DNA of 64,000 nt from CAIWHR01 sp963816925 (GTDB lineage Bacteria; Pseudomonadota; Gammaproteobacteria; Burkholderiales; Casimicrobiaceae), in the NCBI GenBank assembly GCA_963816925.1, contig CAWFMY010000045.1, forward strand, positions 62,001 through 126,000. The letters run 5' to 3'. Below, piece by piece: positions 9,524 to 19,082 of this stretch; position 1 is the first letter of the stretch; each line of letters opens with the position of its first letter. Below the pieces are notes generated by a model that was not told the DNA's origin, did no database searches, and saw nothing but the letters and a program-made list of their open reading frames with translations. A program made the translations under genes and the position numbers.

Positions 9524-10714
9524 ATGATGCGAATGAACCGATTCTTCGTTGCGGCACTGACCGGGCTCGCGGGTCTTGCGGTCGGCAGCCCGGCGATCGC
9601 CCAGGAGGTCGTCAAGATCGGCGTCATCGCCGAGTTCTCCGGTCCGTTCGCCGACTACGGCGCGCAGATCCTCGCCGGCATGAAGACCTATCTCAAGTTG
9701 AACGGCGACGTCTTCGGCGGGAAGAAGATCGAGCTCATCGTCAAGGACACGACCGGGGCCGCGCCCGACATCGCCAAACGCGCTCGCGCAGGAGCTCGTC
9801 ACGCGCGACAACGTCGACATCCTGGCCGGCTTCGGGCTGACGCCGAACGCGCTCGCGGTGGCGCCGGTCTCCGCCGAGGCGAAGAAGCCGATGGTGATCA
9901 TGAACGCGGCCACGTCGGTGATCACGACGCGCTCGCCCTACATCGTGCGCGTCTCGCACACGCTGCCGCAGGACACGCAGCCGATCGCGCAATGGGCGGC
10001 GAAGAACGGCATCAAGCGCGTGTTCACGCTCGTCTCCGACTATCGGGCCCGGCATCGACGCCGAAGGTGACGTTCATCAAGGCCTTCAAGGCGGCGGGCG
10101 GCGAGATCGTCGACAGCGTGCGCTCGCCGCTGACCGAATACCGATTTCGCGCCGTTCCTGCAGCGGATCAAGGACAGCAAGCCCGAAGCGGTGTTCGTCT
10201 TCCTGCCGCCCGGCAGCCAGACGATCGCGTTCATCAAGGGCTACGAGGAGCGCGGTCTCAAGCAGGCCGGCATCCGGATCATCGCGACGGGCGACCTGAC
10301 CGACGACGGCATGCTGCAGGCGATGGGCGAGCCCGACGCATCGGCCTCATCACCAGCTTCCACTACTCCGCCGCGCACGATTCGCCGGAGAACAAGGCGT
10401 TCCTCAAGGCCTACGTCGAAACGAACGGCACCAAGCTGCGGCCCAACTTCATGGCCTGCGCCGGCTACGACGGCATGGCGGCGATCGCCGAGGCGCTGAA
10501 GAAGACGGGCGGCTCCGTCGACCCGGACAAGTTCCTGGCCGCGCTGAAGGGGATGAAACTCATGAGCCCGCGCGGCCCGATCATGATCGATCCGGAGACG
10601 CGCGACATCGTGCAGACCGTGTACATCCGGCGCGTCGAAAAAGTCGACGGCCTGCTCTACAACATCGAGTTCGACAAGTACCCGGACGTCAAGGATCCGG
10701 GCAAGCAGCCCTAG
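9524..10714 (+). CDS. Branched-chain-amino-acid/aromatic-type ABC transporter substrate-binding protein (five frameshifts)
   Basis: Periplasmic binding protein of the LivJ/HAAT family. It starts MMRMNRFFVAALTGLAGLAVGSPAIAQ (signal peptide), followed by EVVKIGVIAEFSGPFADYGAQI, the typical first strand and ligand loop. Later segments include LAGFGLTPNALAVAPVSAEAKKPMV, SPYIVRVSHTLPQDTQPIAQWAAKNGIKRV, and the C-terminal MACAGYDGMAAIAEALKKTGG. Four extra bases and one missing base (about 9780, 10045, 10070, 10150, 10335) break the frame; corrected length is 395 residues. The gene is divergent from the gentisate genes and followed by a SnoaL-like gene, so an aromatic acid is the likely ligand (inference). 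No permease or ATPase genes are next to it. Confidence 0.8.
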   Translation: MMRMNRFFVAALTGLAGLAVGSPAIAQEVVKIGVIAEFSGPFADYGAQILAGMKTYLKLNGDVFGGKKIELIVKDTTGAAPDIAKRARAGARHARQRRHPGRLRADAERARGGAGLRRGEEADGDHERGHVGDHDALALHRARLAHAAAGHAADRAMGGEERHQARVHARLRLSGPASTPKVTFIKAFKAAGGEIVDSVRSPLTEYRFRAVPAADQGQQARSGVRLPAARQPDDRVHQGLRGARSQAGRHPDHRDGRPDRRRHAAGDGRARRIGLITSFHYSAAHDSPENKAFLKAYVETNGTKLRPNFMACAGYDGMAAIAEALKKTGGSVDPDKFLAALKGMKLMSPRGPIMIDPETRDIVQTVYIRRVEKVDGLLYNIEFDKYPDVKDPGKQP

Positions 10715-10746
10715 CGGCTTCCCTCCGCATGGGTCAGGAGCGGGCG

Positions 10747-11354
10747 ATGCCGGCGGCGCTGGTCGAGCGGGAGCTTATCCGCGAGGTCGTCCAGAACTGG
10801 GCGGTGTGGCGCGACGCGGGCGACTGGGAGCGCTTCCGCGGCGTCTGGCATTCCGACGGCCGGATGATGGCGACCTGGTTCCAGGGTTCGGCGGAGCGCT
10901 TCATCGAGGTGAGCCGCGAAGGCTGGGACAAGGGGGTGAGCATCCTCCATTTCCTCGGCGGCATCGCGATCGACGTCGCGGGCGACGCGCGCGATCGCGC
11001 AAACCAAGATGACGATTTCGCAGCGGGCGCTGGTCGACGACGTCGCCTGCGATGTCGTCTGCACCGGACGCTTCTACGATTTCTTCGAGCGGCGCGACGA
11101 CGCGTGGCGCATCGTGCTGCGCCAGCCGATCTACGAAAAGGACCGGCTCGATCCGGTCGATCCCGCCGCGACATTGAAGCTCGACGCCGCGGTGCTGCTC
11201 CAGTTCCCGGAAGGCTATCGTCACCTCGCCTACATCGCAGACGAAGATCGGCTTCACGGTCAAGCGCGACATGCCGACGTTGAAAGGCCCGGAGGTCGAG
11301 CGCCTCTACGCGACCGGCGCGGCGTGGCTCGCCGGCAAGCCGCTCGTCTGGTGA
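10747..11354 (+). CDS. SnoaL/NTF2-like protein (two frameshifts)
   Basis: A small NTF2-fold protein: the N-terminus ELIREVVQNWAVWRDAGDWERFRGVWHSDGRM is the usual first helices and strand of SnoaL-like hydratases/isomerases and ring-hydroxylase-associated proteins. The middle TGRFYDFFERRDDAWRIVLRQPIYEKDRLDPV gives the last strands. Extra bases near 10990 and 11235 break the frame; the corrected product has 201 residues and ends in GPEVERLYATGAAWLAGKPLVW. ATG 10747 is preferred to ATG 10729 because AGGAG lies six bases before it. Position after a binding protein and gentisate genes suggests a role in aromatic acid metabolism; the reaction is unknown. Confidence 0.65.
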
Positions 11355-11364
11355 AAAGGCAGCG

Positions 11365-12354
11365 TCAGATCCTGAACGTCCCGCGCAGCTCCGGCGGAAA
11401 GAGTTCGTCGGCCGTCAGCGCGCGGCGGCAGACACCTTGCTCGAACGCGTAGTTCAGGAACGCGTCCAGCGTGGTCCGGTTGGCGTCGATGCCGTACGGC
11501 CACGGATCGTCGCCGAAGAGCTCGCGTGCGCCGCGCAGCGCGTCGGCCGTCCACGGCAGCGGATAGTGGGATGCGGTCATGCTCGCGGCGCGTTCGAGGC
11601 TGCGTGACTTCGCCTTGGCGAACGCCTGGAACAGGTTCATCGGAAGCCAGCGGTCGCGCTCGTACACCTCGCGGCGCATCGCCACCACGTGCATGATCGG
11701 AAAGATGCCGGTCTTGCGCGCGTAGGCGAGCTCGACATCGCGGACATCGGCGAACAGGCGCCGCACGCGCGGGTCGGCGCGCTCGAACGGCGCCGGCGGC
11801 CGCGCGGAAAGCACGGCGTCGAGATCGCCCGCGAGCAGCATGTCCGACAGCGAACGGTCGGCGACGACGGTGAGCCGGACAGCCGGCGGGCAATTCGAGC
11901 TCGACCTTTTCGCGCCGGCCCGCCTCGTTCACGCCGGCCTGGTGCCAGTGGATCGACGCGAGATCGACGCCGTATTCGTGGGCGAGCAGCCCGCGCGACC
12001 AGACCGCCGCCGTCTGCGCCCATTCCGGGACGCCGACGCGCTTGCCCGCGAGGTCCTCGGGCTGCGCGATGCCGCCGTCGCTGCGAACGTAGATCGATGA
12101 ATGTCGGAACATGCGGGACGTGAAGATCGGCAGCGGAACGAAGCGACGGTCGTCGGCGCGGCGAGCGCGGCGATCTTCGCGAACGACGCCTCGGAAACAT
12201 CGAATTCCTCGTGCATCAGGAAGCGATGGAACATCTCCTCGACCGGCAACCGCAGGACCGTGAGATCGACGCCGGCGATCGGGACCGTGCCATCGAGCAC
12301 GTCGCGGACGTGGTCGTAGTCGCCGAGGGCGAGACAGAGGGGGAGCCGGGCCAT
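11365..12354 (-). CDS. 4,5-dihydroxyphthalate decarboxylase-like protein, periplasmic-binding-protein fold (two frameshifts)
   Basis: The N-terminus LPLCLALGDYDHVRDVLDGTVPIAGVDLTVLRLPVEEMFHRFLMHEEFDVSE matches the family of phthalate-pathway 4,5-dihydroxyphthalate decarboxylases and related ABC-type binding proteins. Other blocks are PLPIFTSRMFRHSSIYVRSDGGI, EDLAGKRVGVPEWAQTAAVWSRGLL and the C-terminal NYAFEQGVCRRALTADELFPPEL. No signal peptide is visible, which favours a cytoplasmic enzyme over a transporter component. One base is missing near 12155 and one extra near 11885; the net length of 329 residues is unchanged. The next gene upstream on this strand is a TctC-type binding protein. Real substrate is not determined. 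Confidence 0.7.
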
Positions 12355-12378
12355 GGATGCCGTGAATGCGGGAACGAA

Positions 12379-13345
12379 TCAATCGACCCGGATGCCGATC
12401 GCCTTCACGATCTTCCCGTACTTGTCGTAGTCGCGGCGGATGAGTTCGGCGAACTCGTCGGGTGTCGTCGCGAACGGCTCGATCCCGCCCGCGGCGCTCA
12501 GCTTCTCGCCGGACGTCCGGTGCGGCGAGCGCCGTTGCGACGGCGGCGCGCAGCCGCGCGAGCACCGGTTCCGGCGTGCCCGCGGGGGCGAACAGCGCAA
12601 GCCAGATCGTGACCTCGTAGCCGGGATAGAACTCCCCGATCGTGGGCAGATCGGGATATTCCGGCGAGCGCCGCGAGCCCGTCACCGCGAGCGCCCGCAG
12701 CTTGCCGGCCTTGATCTGCGCCGCGTTCGAGGTGCCCGCGAACATCGCCGAGGTGTCGCCCGCCACGGTCGCGAGCGTCGCCGGCGCGCCGCCCTTGAAC
12801 GGCACGTGCAGCAGGTCGATTCCCGCCCGCTGCTTCAACAGCTCCATCGACAGATGATGCTGGCTGCCGTTGCCGCCCGACGCGTACGCCAGCGGCGGCG
12901 TGGTGCGGCGCGCATAGTCGATGAACTCCTGGAAATTGCGCACGGGGAGTGACGGATTGACGGCGAGCACGAATTGGTTCGCCACCAGCGTCGCCACCGG
13001 CGCCAGGTCCTTCAGCGTATCGAACGGCATCTTCGCGTACAGGTGCGGATTGATCGCGATCAGGCTGTCCTGGCCGAGCAGCAGCGTGTAGCCGTCGGGC
13101 GGCGCCTTCGCGACCATGTCTCCCGCGATGTTGCCGTTGGAGCCCGCGTGGTTTTCGACGACCACGGGCGTCCCCAGCAGCTCGGAGAGTTTCTGGCCCA
13201 CGACGCGCGCGGCGATGTCGGGCGCGCCGCCCGCGGGGATGGGAACGATCAGCTTGATCGGGCGGGACGGATATTGGGCGCACGCCGCGCCCGCGCCGAA
13301 CGCGAGTGCCAGCATCACGAGCATGCGCCACAGGTTTGTCTTCAA
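12379..13345 (-). CDS. Tripartite tricarboxylate transporter substrate-binding protein (TctC/Bug family; one frameshift)
   Basis: Periplasmic binding protein for carboxylates. The signal peptide (KTNLWRMLVMLALAFGAGAACAQ) is followed by YPSRPIKLIVPIPAGGAPDIAARVV, the Bug-family hallmark, then VENHAGSNGNIAGDMVAKAPPDGYTLLL, FKGGAPATLATVAGDTSAMF and PTIGEFYPGYEVTIWLALFAPAGTP. A TTG start at 13345 is chosen because GAGGAG lies nine bases upstream; internal ATGs would shorten the signal peptide. One extra base near 12522 breaks the frame before KLSAAGGIEPFATTPDEFAELI; corrected length is 321. It diverges from the class II aldolase gene. TctA/TctB membrane genes are absent, as is common for orphan Bug proteins. 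Confidence 0.87.
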
Positions 13346-13428
13346 CGTCTCGCGCTCCTCACCGCTTTCCTCGGGGTCGATCTTTTCGCATATCATGCCA
13401 AATTGCAACGTCGATCCCCTCCGCATCC

Positions 13429-14142
13429 ATGCCGCCCGCCGCCGCGCCCGCGCTCATCGACAAGATCGTCCTTGCCAATCGCATCCTGTATCGGCAAGGC
13501 GTGGTCGACGGTTTCGGGCACGTCAGCGCGCGGCACGATCGCTCGCCTGGCCATTTCCTGCTGTCGCGCAACATGGCGCCGGGCCTCGTCCGGCGCGACG
13601 ACATCGTCACGTTCGACCTCGAGGGCACCGCGCTCGACGCGGGCGGGCGGCGCGTGTACCTCGAGCGCTTCATCCACGCCGAGATCTATCGCGCGCGACC
13701 GGACGTGCAGGCGGTGGTGCACAGTCATTCGCCCAGCGTGATTCCCTTCGGCGTGACGCAGCAGCCGCTGCGGCCGGTCTTCCACATGTGCGGATTTCTC
13801 GGCGACGGCACTTCACTGTTCGAAATTCGCGACGTGGCCGGCGACACGGACATGCTGATCAGCGACGGCCGGCTCGGCGCCGCGCTGGCGGCAACGCTCG
13901 GCGCGGGAACGACGGTGCTGATGCGCGGACATGGCTCGACGGTCGTCGGCGCGTCGATCGAGCAGGCGGTCTACCGGGCGATTTACGCCGAAGTCAACGC
14001 CCGGCTGCAGATCCAGGCGCGGCAGCTCGGCGACGTCACCTATCTCAGCGCGGGCGAAGCCGCCAAAGCCGCGGCCGTCAACGACACGCAACTGCCGCGC
14101 GTGTGGGACCTGTGGACGCGCGAAGTCGGGAATATCGATTAG
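13429..14142 (+). CDS. Class II aldolase/adducin family protein
   Basis: A 237-residue zinc enzyme of the fuculose-aldolase fold. Seen are the phosphate/substrate loop GVVDGFGHVSARH near residue 25, the acid in LERFIHAEIYRARPDVQAVVHSHSPSVIPFG (HxH zinc ligands), the third His in LMRGHGSTVVGASIEQAVYRAIYAEVNAR, and PLRPVFHMCGFLGDG. The family includes sugar-phosphate aldolases and also decarboxylases acting on dihydroxyphthalate. Its stop TAG overlaps, tail to tail, the reconstructed stop of the convergent binding-protein gene. It is divergent from the TctC gene. The frame is clean although its neighbours are not. Confidence 0.85.
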   Translation: MPPAAAPALIDKIVLANRILYRQGVVDGFGHVSARHDRSPGHFLLSRNMAPGLVRRDDIVTFDLEGTALDAGGRRVYLERFIHAEIYRARPDVQAVVHSHSPSVIPFGVTQQPLRPVFHMCGFLGDGTSLFEIRDVAGDTDMLISDGRLGAALAATLGAGTTVLMRGHGSTVVGASIEQAVYRAIYAEVNARLQIQARQLGDVTYLSAGEAAKAAAVNDTQLPRVWDLWTREVGNID

Positions 14143-15102
14143 GGACCTGCGCGCGTAGTACCTGAACAACTCGTCCTGCTGCGCCTTGGTCAGCGGCGCG
14201 GGCAGGAACTTCATGCTCACCGCGTCGGCCATTGCCTCGTCGAGGCCGGAAAGCCGGTCCAGCCGGAGATTTTCCTTCGGATAGAACTGGTCGCGCACGT
14301 TCTTGGCGAGGGTCTCCGGGATGTTCACCCATTCGGCGTAGGCCTTCAGCGCCGCCGGATCCGAATACATCCAGTCGAGCGTCTCGCGGTACGCCTTGAG
14401 AAAGCGCTCGACCACATCGCGCCGCTGCTGGACCGTCGCGGCGTTGGCGATCATCAGCCGCACCGTCTGGTTGCGAAATGCCGGCACGTCGGACAGACGC
14501 GCGACAATCCGGATGCGCCCCTGCTGCAAGGCCTCGATGCCGAACGGCGGGGACGACCATCCGATGTCGACCTGGCCCGTCATCGTTTGCGTGAACGTCG
14601 AGGCCGGGCTGCCGGTTGCGACCGGCTTCATCGGCACGCCGAATTCGCGGATGAAGGCGAGCACGGCGAGGTTGGTCGACGAGCCGTTGGTGGAATAGGC
14701 GATCGTCCTGCCCGCCGCGTCCTTGATGCCCTTGATCGGCGACGCGTCGGGCACGTACCAGAAGAGGTCGTCGGCGCCGGTCGTCGAATTCGCGATGGCG
14801 CGCACCGGCGCTCCCTTGGCGAAGGCGCCGAGCACGCCGGCCGTGCCCACGCCGATGCCGATATCCACGCTGCCGGAAATCACCGCCTGCAGCGTTTCTC
14901 CGGCGCCCTGCGTGTACAGGATCTCCAGGTTCAGGCCGTGCTTCCTGAAGATGCCGGCCTTCTGGCCAAGCTCGGGCGCCGCGTTCTCCCAGTTGCCGCG
15001 CTGCCCGATCGCGAGTTTCAGGGTGTCCTCGGCGAGCGCGCCGGTGCCGAACGCCAGGCCCGCGAGGGCAAGAAACACGCGCAACGTCGACGAGATCTTC
15101 AC
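14139..15102 (-). CDS. NitT/TauT-type ABC transporter substrate-binding protein (probable frameshift at 3' end)
   Basis: A signal peptide (MKISSTLRVFLALAGLAFGTGALAE) is followed by a sulfonate/nitrate-type binding protein: GNWENAAPELGQKAGIFRKHGLNLEIL, ETLQAVISGSVDIGIGVGTAGVLGAFAKGAP, IAYSTNGSSTNLAVLAFIREFG and RFLKAYRETLDWMYSDPAALKAYAEW. In the sequence as given, the frame stays open to 13813, running antisense across the aldolase gene, which is implausible. One extra base after LFRYYAR would bring in a TAA at 14139–14141 and give 320 residues, the usual size. It is the last gene of a minus-strand operon after a creatininase-like gene and a beta-propeller gene. Ligand unknown. Confidence 0.75.
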
Positions 15103-15114
15103 GGGTCCTCCAGT

Positions 15115-16374
15115 TCAGCGCATGTTGCCGGTATGCCCGAGCGAATAGCGGCCCGGTTGCGGCCACACCGCGAGCCCGTGCGGCTCCTTGCCGACGGGGA
15201 TCTTCTTCACGTCGCCGCTGCCGGTGTCGATCGCATAGACGACGTTGTCGTAGCGTCCCGACAGCCACAGGGTCTTGCCATCCGCGCTCACGTTGCCCAT
15301 GTCAGGGCTGCCGCCGCCGGGGATCGGCCACGTGACCTCGACTTTCCTGGTCGCGAAATCGATCACCGAGACGCCGCCCTTGCCGCGGGGCAGTCCGTGA
15401 ATCTTGTTCGACCCGCGGTTCGCGACGTAGAGCTTCTTCCCATCGCGGCTGGGGTAGAGCCCGTGGGCGCCAACGCCCGTCGGAATGAAGCCCGTCTGCC
15501 GGAACGATTCGCCGTCGACGACGTGCACGCCGTCGGACATCATGTCCGCGACGAAGAACGTCTTGCCATCCGGCGACACGCGGATGTCCTGCGGCATGCC
15601 TTTCCACGTCGTGCAAATGACCTCGTCGCGGCCATCGATGCCTTTCACGACCTGGGTGGGCAGGCCCGGCTTGATGAGCTGGATGTAGCCGACGACCTTG
15701 CGATTGACGAGGTCGATCTTGGCCACGGTGCCCGTGAACTCGCAGGTGAAGATCGCAAAGCGCCCGTCGATCGAAAAGTCGGCGTGGTTGATGCCGCCGC
15801 ATCGGGGCACGTCGAGCGAGAATTGCATCGCCATCGTCTTCGGGTCGCGGAAGTCGAGCCGCTTGAACGCCTCGGCGACGACGATGGCCGACTTGCCGTC
15901 CGGCGAGAAATACATGTTGTAGGGGTCGTCCACGGGAATGGGCTTGCCCGCCTTGCCCGTGCGCGGATCGATCGGCGTGAGGCTGCCGACTTTGGTGTTC
16001 TCGGCATTGTTCGCCACCCACAACGTCCGCAGGTCCCACGACGGCACGACGTGCTGCGGGTTGAGGCCGACGCGGAACTTGTCGACGACGGTGAGCGTGT
16101 CCTGGTCGATGACGTAGACGTCGTTCGATTGCAGGTTGGGCACGTAGACGCGCCGCGGATCGTCCGCGACGGCCGGGCTCATCTTGCCGGCCGCGATCTC
16201 GCTGTACAGATTGGCCGGATCGGCGACCGGCGGCATGCCGGGAACGGTCGCAACGGCGGGTGGAGGCGCGACGAGCGCGGTCCCCGGGCCTTCGGCGGCA
16301 ACCGCCGCGGCGAGGGCAAGACCGATCAGCGAAAGGGCGAGCGTGCGTTGCAGATGCGGCGGATTCACGGGCAT
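15115..16374 (-). CDS. Secreted YVTN-family beta-propeller protein
   Basis: A 419-residue protein with a signal peptide (TLALSLIGLALAAAVAAEG) and at least six propeller blades, each with a strand pattern such as RVYVPNLQSNDVYVIDQDTLTVVDKFRVG, YNMYFSPDGKSAIVV, ADFSIDGRFAIFTCEF, DIRVSPDGKTFFVADMMSDGVHVVD and PDMGNVSADGKTLWLSGRYDNVVYAIDTGSG. It ends PGRYSLGHTGNMR. Such YncE/cytochrome-d1-like propellers are periplasmic binding or scaffold proteins, often near quinoprotein or oxidase genes. It sits between a secreted creatininase-like protein and a periplasmic binding protein, with gaps of 51 and 12 bp, so the three are likely cotranscribed. The partner is unknown. Confidence 0.85.
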   Translation of the reverse strand: MPVNPPHLQRTLALSLIGLALAAAVAAEGPGTALVAPPPAVATVPGMPPVADPANLYSEIAAGKMSPAVADDPRRVYVPNLQSNDVYVIDQDTLTVVDKFRVGLNPQHVVPSWDLRTLWVANNAENTKVGSLTPIDPRTGKAGKPIPVDDPYNMYFSPDGKSAIVVAEAFKRLDFRDPKTMAMQFSLDVPRCGGINHADFSIDGRFAIFTCEFTGTVAKIDLVNRKVVGYIQLIKPGLPTQVVKGIDGRDEVICTTWKGMPQDIRVSPDGKTFFVADMMSDGVHVVDGESFRQTGFIPTGVGAHGLYPSRDGKKLYVANRGSNKIHGLPRGKGGVSVIDFATRKVEVTWPIPGGGSPDMGNVSADGKTLWLSGRYDNVVYAIDTGSGDVKKIPVGKEPHGLAVWPQPGRYSLGHTGNMR

Positions 16375-16425
16375 TCCAGAAAGGACGAATCGAAAGAGGA
16401 AGCGGCAGGTGCGGCGCGGATGATA

Positions 16426-17232
16426 TCAGCGACCCGAAGTGGCTTTGCGGATGGCGTCTGCGGTTCGGGCAACGATCATGTCGATGCCGATCTTGCCGAG
16501 CTCGGCATTCGCTCGGCGCGGATCTCCGTAGACACCTTCGGCGGCGGTGAGTTTCGTTCCGGGTTGCAACTGCTCGCTGCGCACGAGCCTCGGGTCGACT
16601 GCAAGGGCAAGCGACGTGTCGGCGAGTCCCGCGTGCGTGCCGATCTCGGCGTCGCCGTAGCCGCGCTCCTTGAGTGCCTGAAGAAATGTGCTCTGCGTCA
16701 CCGCGTAATACTCCGCGATCGCATGGGCGCGGACGCGGGTGTCCTTCCACTCGCCATTGAGACGCGCCGCGGCCACCTGCAGGTCCTTCTTGTACCCGCC
16801 GTGATCGCCCAGGAACACGATGTCGCGAAATCCGGCGAGCTTGAGGCTCCGCCCGGCCGACTCCAGCACCGCCTCGAACGCCGCATCCGACACGGTAATC
16901 GTGCCCGGAAATTTCATGTGGCTCGTCGGCGGATTCACGCCGCCTTCGGGCGCGTACGCCAGGACCGGCGCGACTACGGCATTGCCGAGCGCTGCCGCGA
17001 TTTTCCCGGCCAGCGCGCGCGCGCGAACGTTGTGCTTGCCGAGCGTCATGTGGGGACCGTTCTGCTCGGTGCCGCCGATCGGCACCAGGACGGTGGTCGT
17101 GCCGGCCGCGATGCGGTCGCGCAATTCGGTCCAGGTCAGGTCCTCGAGGAAGACCGTGGGCGGCGCCTGCGCCAATGCGCCCTGCGCGAACACGAGCCAT
17201 CCGGCAAGCAGAAACTGCGCGATTCGGTTCAT
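16426..17232 (-). CDS. Exported creatininase-family amidohydrolase
   Basis: A 268-residue product with a signal peptide (MNRIAQFLLAGWLVFAQGALAQA). The creatininase fold is recognised from LVPIGGTEQNGPHMTLGKHNVRARALA (metal Glu and His), PVLAYAPEGGVNPPTSHMKFPGTITVS, the LGDHGGYKKDLQVAAARL metal Asp/His region, and EIGTHAGLADTSLAL with the last Glu ligand. Characterised members act on cyclic amides (creatinine) or mature peptides in the cytoplasm; the secreted form is less studied, and its substrate cannot be assigned. First gene of the operon with the beta-propeller and the NitT/TauT binding protein. Confidence 0.85.
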   Translation of the reverse strand: MNRIAQFLLAGWLVFAQGALAQAPPTVFLEDLTWTELRDRIAAGTTTVLVPIGGTEQNGPHMTLGKHNVRARALAGKIAAALGNAVVAPVLAYAPEGGVNPPTSHMKFPGTITVSDAAFEAVLESAGRSLKLAGFRDIVFLGDHGGYKKDLQVAAARLNGEWKDTRVRAHAIAEYYAVTQSTFLQALKERGYGDAEIGTHAGLADTSLALAVDPRLVRSEQLQPGTKLTAAEGVYGDPRRANAELGKIGIDMIVARTADAIRKATSGR

Positions 17233-17261
17233 GCCGCCATCTTAGGGCATTGCCGTGGCGC

Positions 17262-18759
17262 TCAGTTCTTGGCAGGCGCGGCGTCGCGGGACTCGCCCGC
17301 CGGCGCGTCGGAAAAGGACCGGAGCCGCGGCTGCAGCGGCGCCTGGTGCGCGAGCAGCACATCGTAATAGCCGCGCACGCGGTCGACGAACGCCACCGGC
17401 ATGCCGCCGCGCGCATAGCCCAGCTTCGCCTTTTCGTAGTGCTCGGGAAGCGCCAGCAACGGCAGGGTTCGCTTCACGTTGGTCCAGTGGTCGGGGTTGA
17501 ACCCCTGGCGCTGCGCCAGCACGCGCGCATCCTCGAGGTGGCCGAGCCCGATGTTGTAGGCGGCGAGCGCGAGCCACGTGCGGTCCGGTTCCTGGATCCG
17601 CTCGGGCAGCTTGTCCTTCAAGTCGCGCAGGTAACGCGCGCCGGCGAGCACGTTCTGCGCGGGATCGAGCAGGTTGGTGACGCCAAGGCGCCTTGCCGTG
17701 TCCTCGGTGATCTGCATGAAGCCGCGCACGCCCGTTTCGCTGGTCGCGGCCGGATCCCATTTCGATTCCTGGTACGCGAGCGCGGCGAGCAGGCGCCAGT
17801 CGATGCCGGTCTTTTCCTGCGCATCGCGGAAATGCTGCCGGTACTGGGGGAGGGCGGTGCGCACCCGCTCCTGCAGGCCGCTCGCGTCGAGGCGCTGGAA
17901 CTGGCGGAGCTCCGGCACGTAGCGCTCGACGAGGCGTGCGAGCGTGCCGTCGCGCTTCACCTTTTCGATGAACCGGTCGAGTTCGGCGGCGAGCTCCGGG
18001 AATCGCTCCGGCACGGCCCACGCGAACTGCCGCTTGCCGCCCACCGGAAACGCCACGTCGAAATCGAGGTAGACGTTGCGCGCGGTCGCCGCGGCGAGCG
18101 ACCCCGCGATCGCGTAGCCGATGGCCCCGTCGGAAACCCGGGCGATCAGTTCGATCGGAGATGCCTGCGGAACGAATTGCCAGTAGATGTTCGGATGCGC
18201 CGCGCGCAGGGACTCGATTTCGCCCTCGAGCCCGGCAATGTCGGAAAAGGCGACCAGTTCGCCATCGAGGTCGGACCAGCTCGCCGGCCGGAAGCCATCG
18301 GTGTTGTAGAGCAGCACCGGCTCGACAGCGAAATAACCCTCGGTCCAATGCAGTGCCGGTGCGGCGGCTTCGGAAGGTCCGGGCGGCCCGGGCGGCGCCT
18401 GGGGAAGCGGTGGACGTCGGCAACAGCAGGCCGCCGGCGCCGACATGCCCGTCGCCGTGGCCGAGCGCGGCCTTCAATTGCGCGACGTCGTCGATCGCGA
18501 CAAAGCGCACCGGCAGTTTCTTCTCCGCGGCGAAAAGCCGCAGCAGATCGACATCGAGGCCTTCGGAGTGGCCCTCCTGCCCCGGGAGGTAGACGACCGG
18601 GTTGGGGCGGACCAGCACGACGAGTTCCTTTGCGCGCTGCGGATTTGCGAGGGGCAGCCGCGGCGGGGTGACGGTTGCCGGCATGAGCCATGCGAACACG
18701 GCCGCCGCCACGGCGGCAACTCCCGCGGTGGCGAGGACAACACGGGGCGACACGCGCAC
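17262..18759 (-). CDS. mltF: Membrane-bound lytic murein transglycosylase F (one frameshift)
   Basis: MltF cuts peptidoglycan glycan strands, releasing anhydromuropeptides. Order of domains: N-terminal signal anchor (VVLATAGVAAVAAAVFAWLMP), an SBP_bac_3 binding domain (ELVVLVRPNPVVYLPG... to VERYVPE), then the SLT catalytic domain with LLAALAYQESKWDPAATSETGVRGFMQIT (catalytic Glu in YQESKW) and LALAAYNIGLGHLEDAR. One extra base near 18420 breaks the frame in the binding domain after GHVGAGGLL; corrected length 498 residues, normal for MltF. A GTG at 18759 is the likely start. It is transcribed away from the 4.5S RNA gene. Confidence 0.88.
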
Positions 18760-18863
18760 TTTCGGTCGAAGATCGATAGCGTTCCCGGCATTGGCGGCGA
18801 CGATCCGGGGGATTATAGCCAGCGTGCCCGACTTGACTGCCCGGGACGCGACGCCGTCGTTGC

Positions 18864-18893
18864 TTGCCGTGAGTGGCGCTTTTCGCCGATAAT
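18864..18893 (+). promoter_or_regulatory. Sigma70 promoter of the 4.5S RNA gene
   Basis: TTGCCG at 18864–18869 and GATAAT at 18888–18893 are separated by 18 bp. Transcription would begin near 18900, about 24 bases before the conserved RNA. Confidence 0.6.
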
Positions 18894-18923
18894 GATCCTT
18901 TGCGCACTGCCGCCACCGATCAA

Positions 18924-19022
18924 CGGCGGGTCGCCCCGCATTGCGGCGTCGTGAACCTGGTCAGGTCCGGAAGGAAGCAGCCACAGCGATTAGCTTCAAG
19001 TGCCGGGGGAACGGCTCGCCAC
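18924..19022 (+). ncRNA. ffs: 4.5S RNA of the signal recognition particle
   Basis: The highly conserved apical loop and symmetric loop sequence GGTCAGGTCCGGAAGGAAGC is at about 18958–18977, followed by GCC, with CCGGGGGAACGG-type closure downstream. The ends GGCGGGTCG (from 18924) and CGGCTCGCC (to about 19020) pair to close the long hairpin. Position just upstream of dnaX is the usual one in beta- and gammaproteobacteria. Exact ends are estimated from pairing. Confidence 0.92.
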
Positions 19023-19082
19023 CCCATGCTCTTTGCGCGTCAGATCGACCTGATACTTTGTTGCTCGCCGGCTCGATCGCTC

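Noticed and set aside
8347..13345. Decayed pseudogene cluster
   Set aside because: All fragments between indels are fully conserved with no in-frame stops, and the same error type hits essential dnaX and fabH, so sequence error is more likely.
13813..14138. C-terminal extension of the NitT/TauT binding protein
   Set aside because: The extension is antisense to the class II aldolase, has shadow-frame composition, and a one-base correction gives the normal family end.
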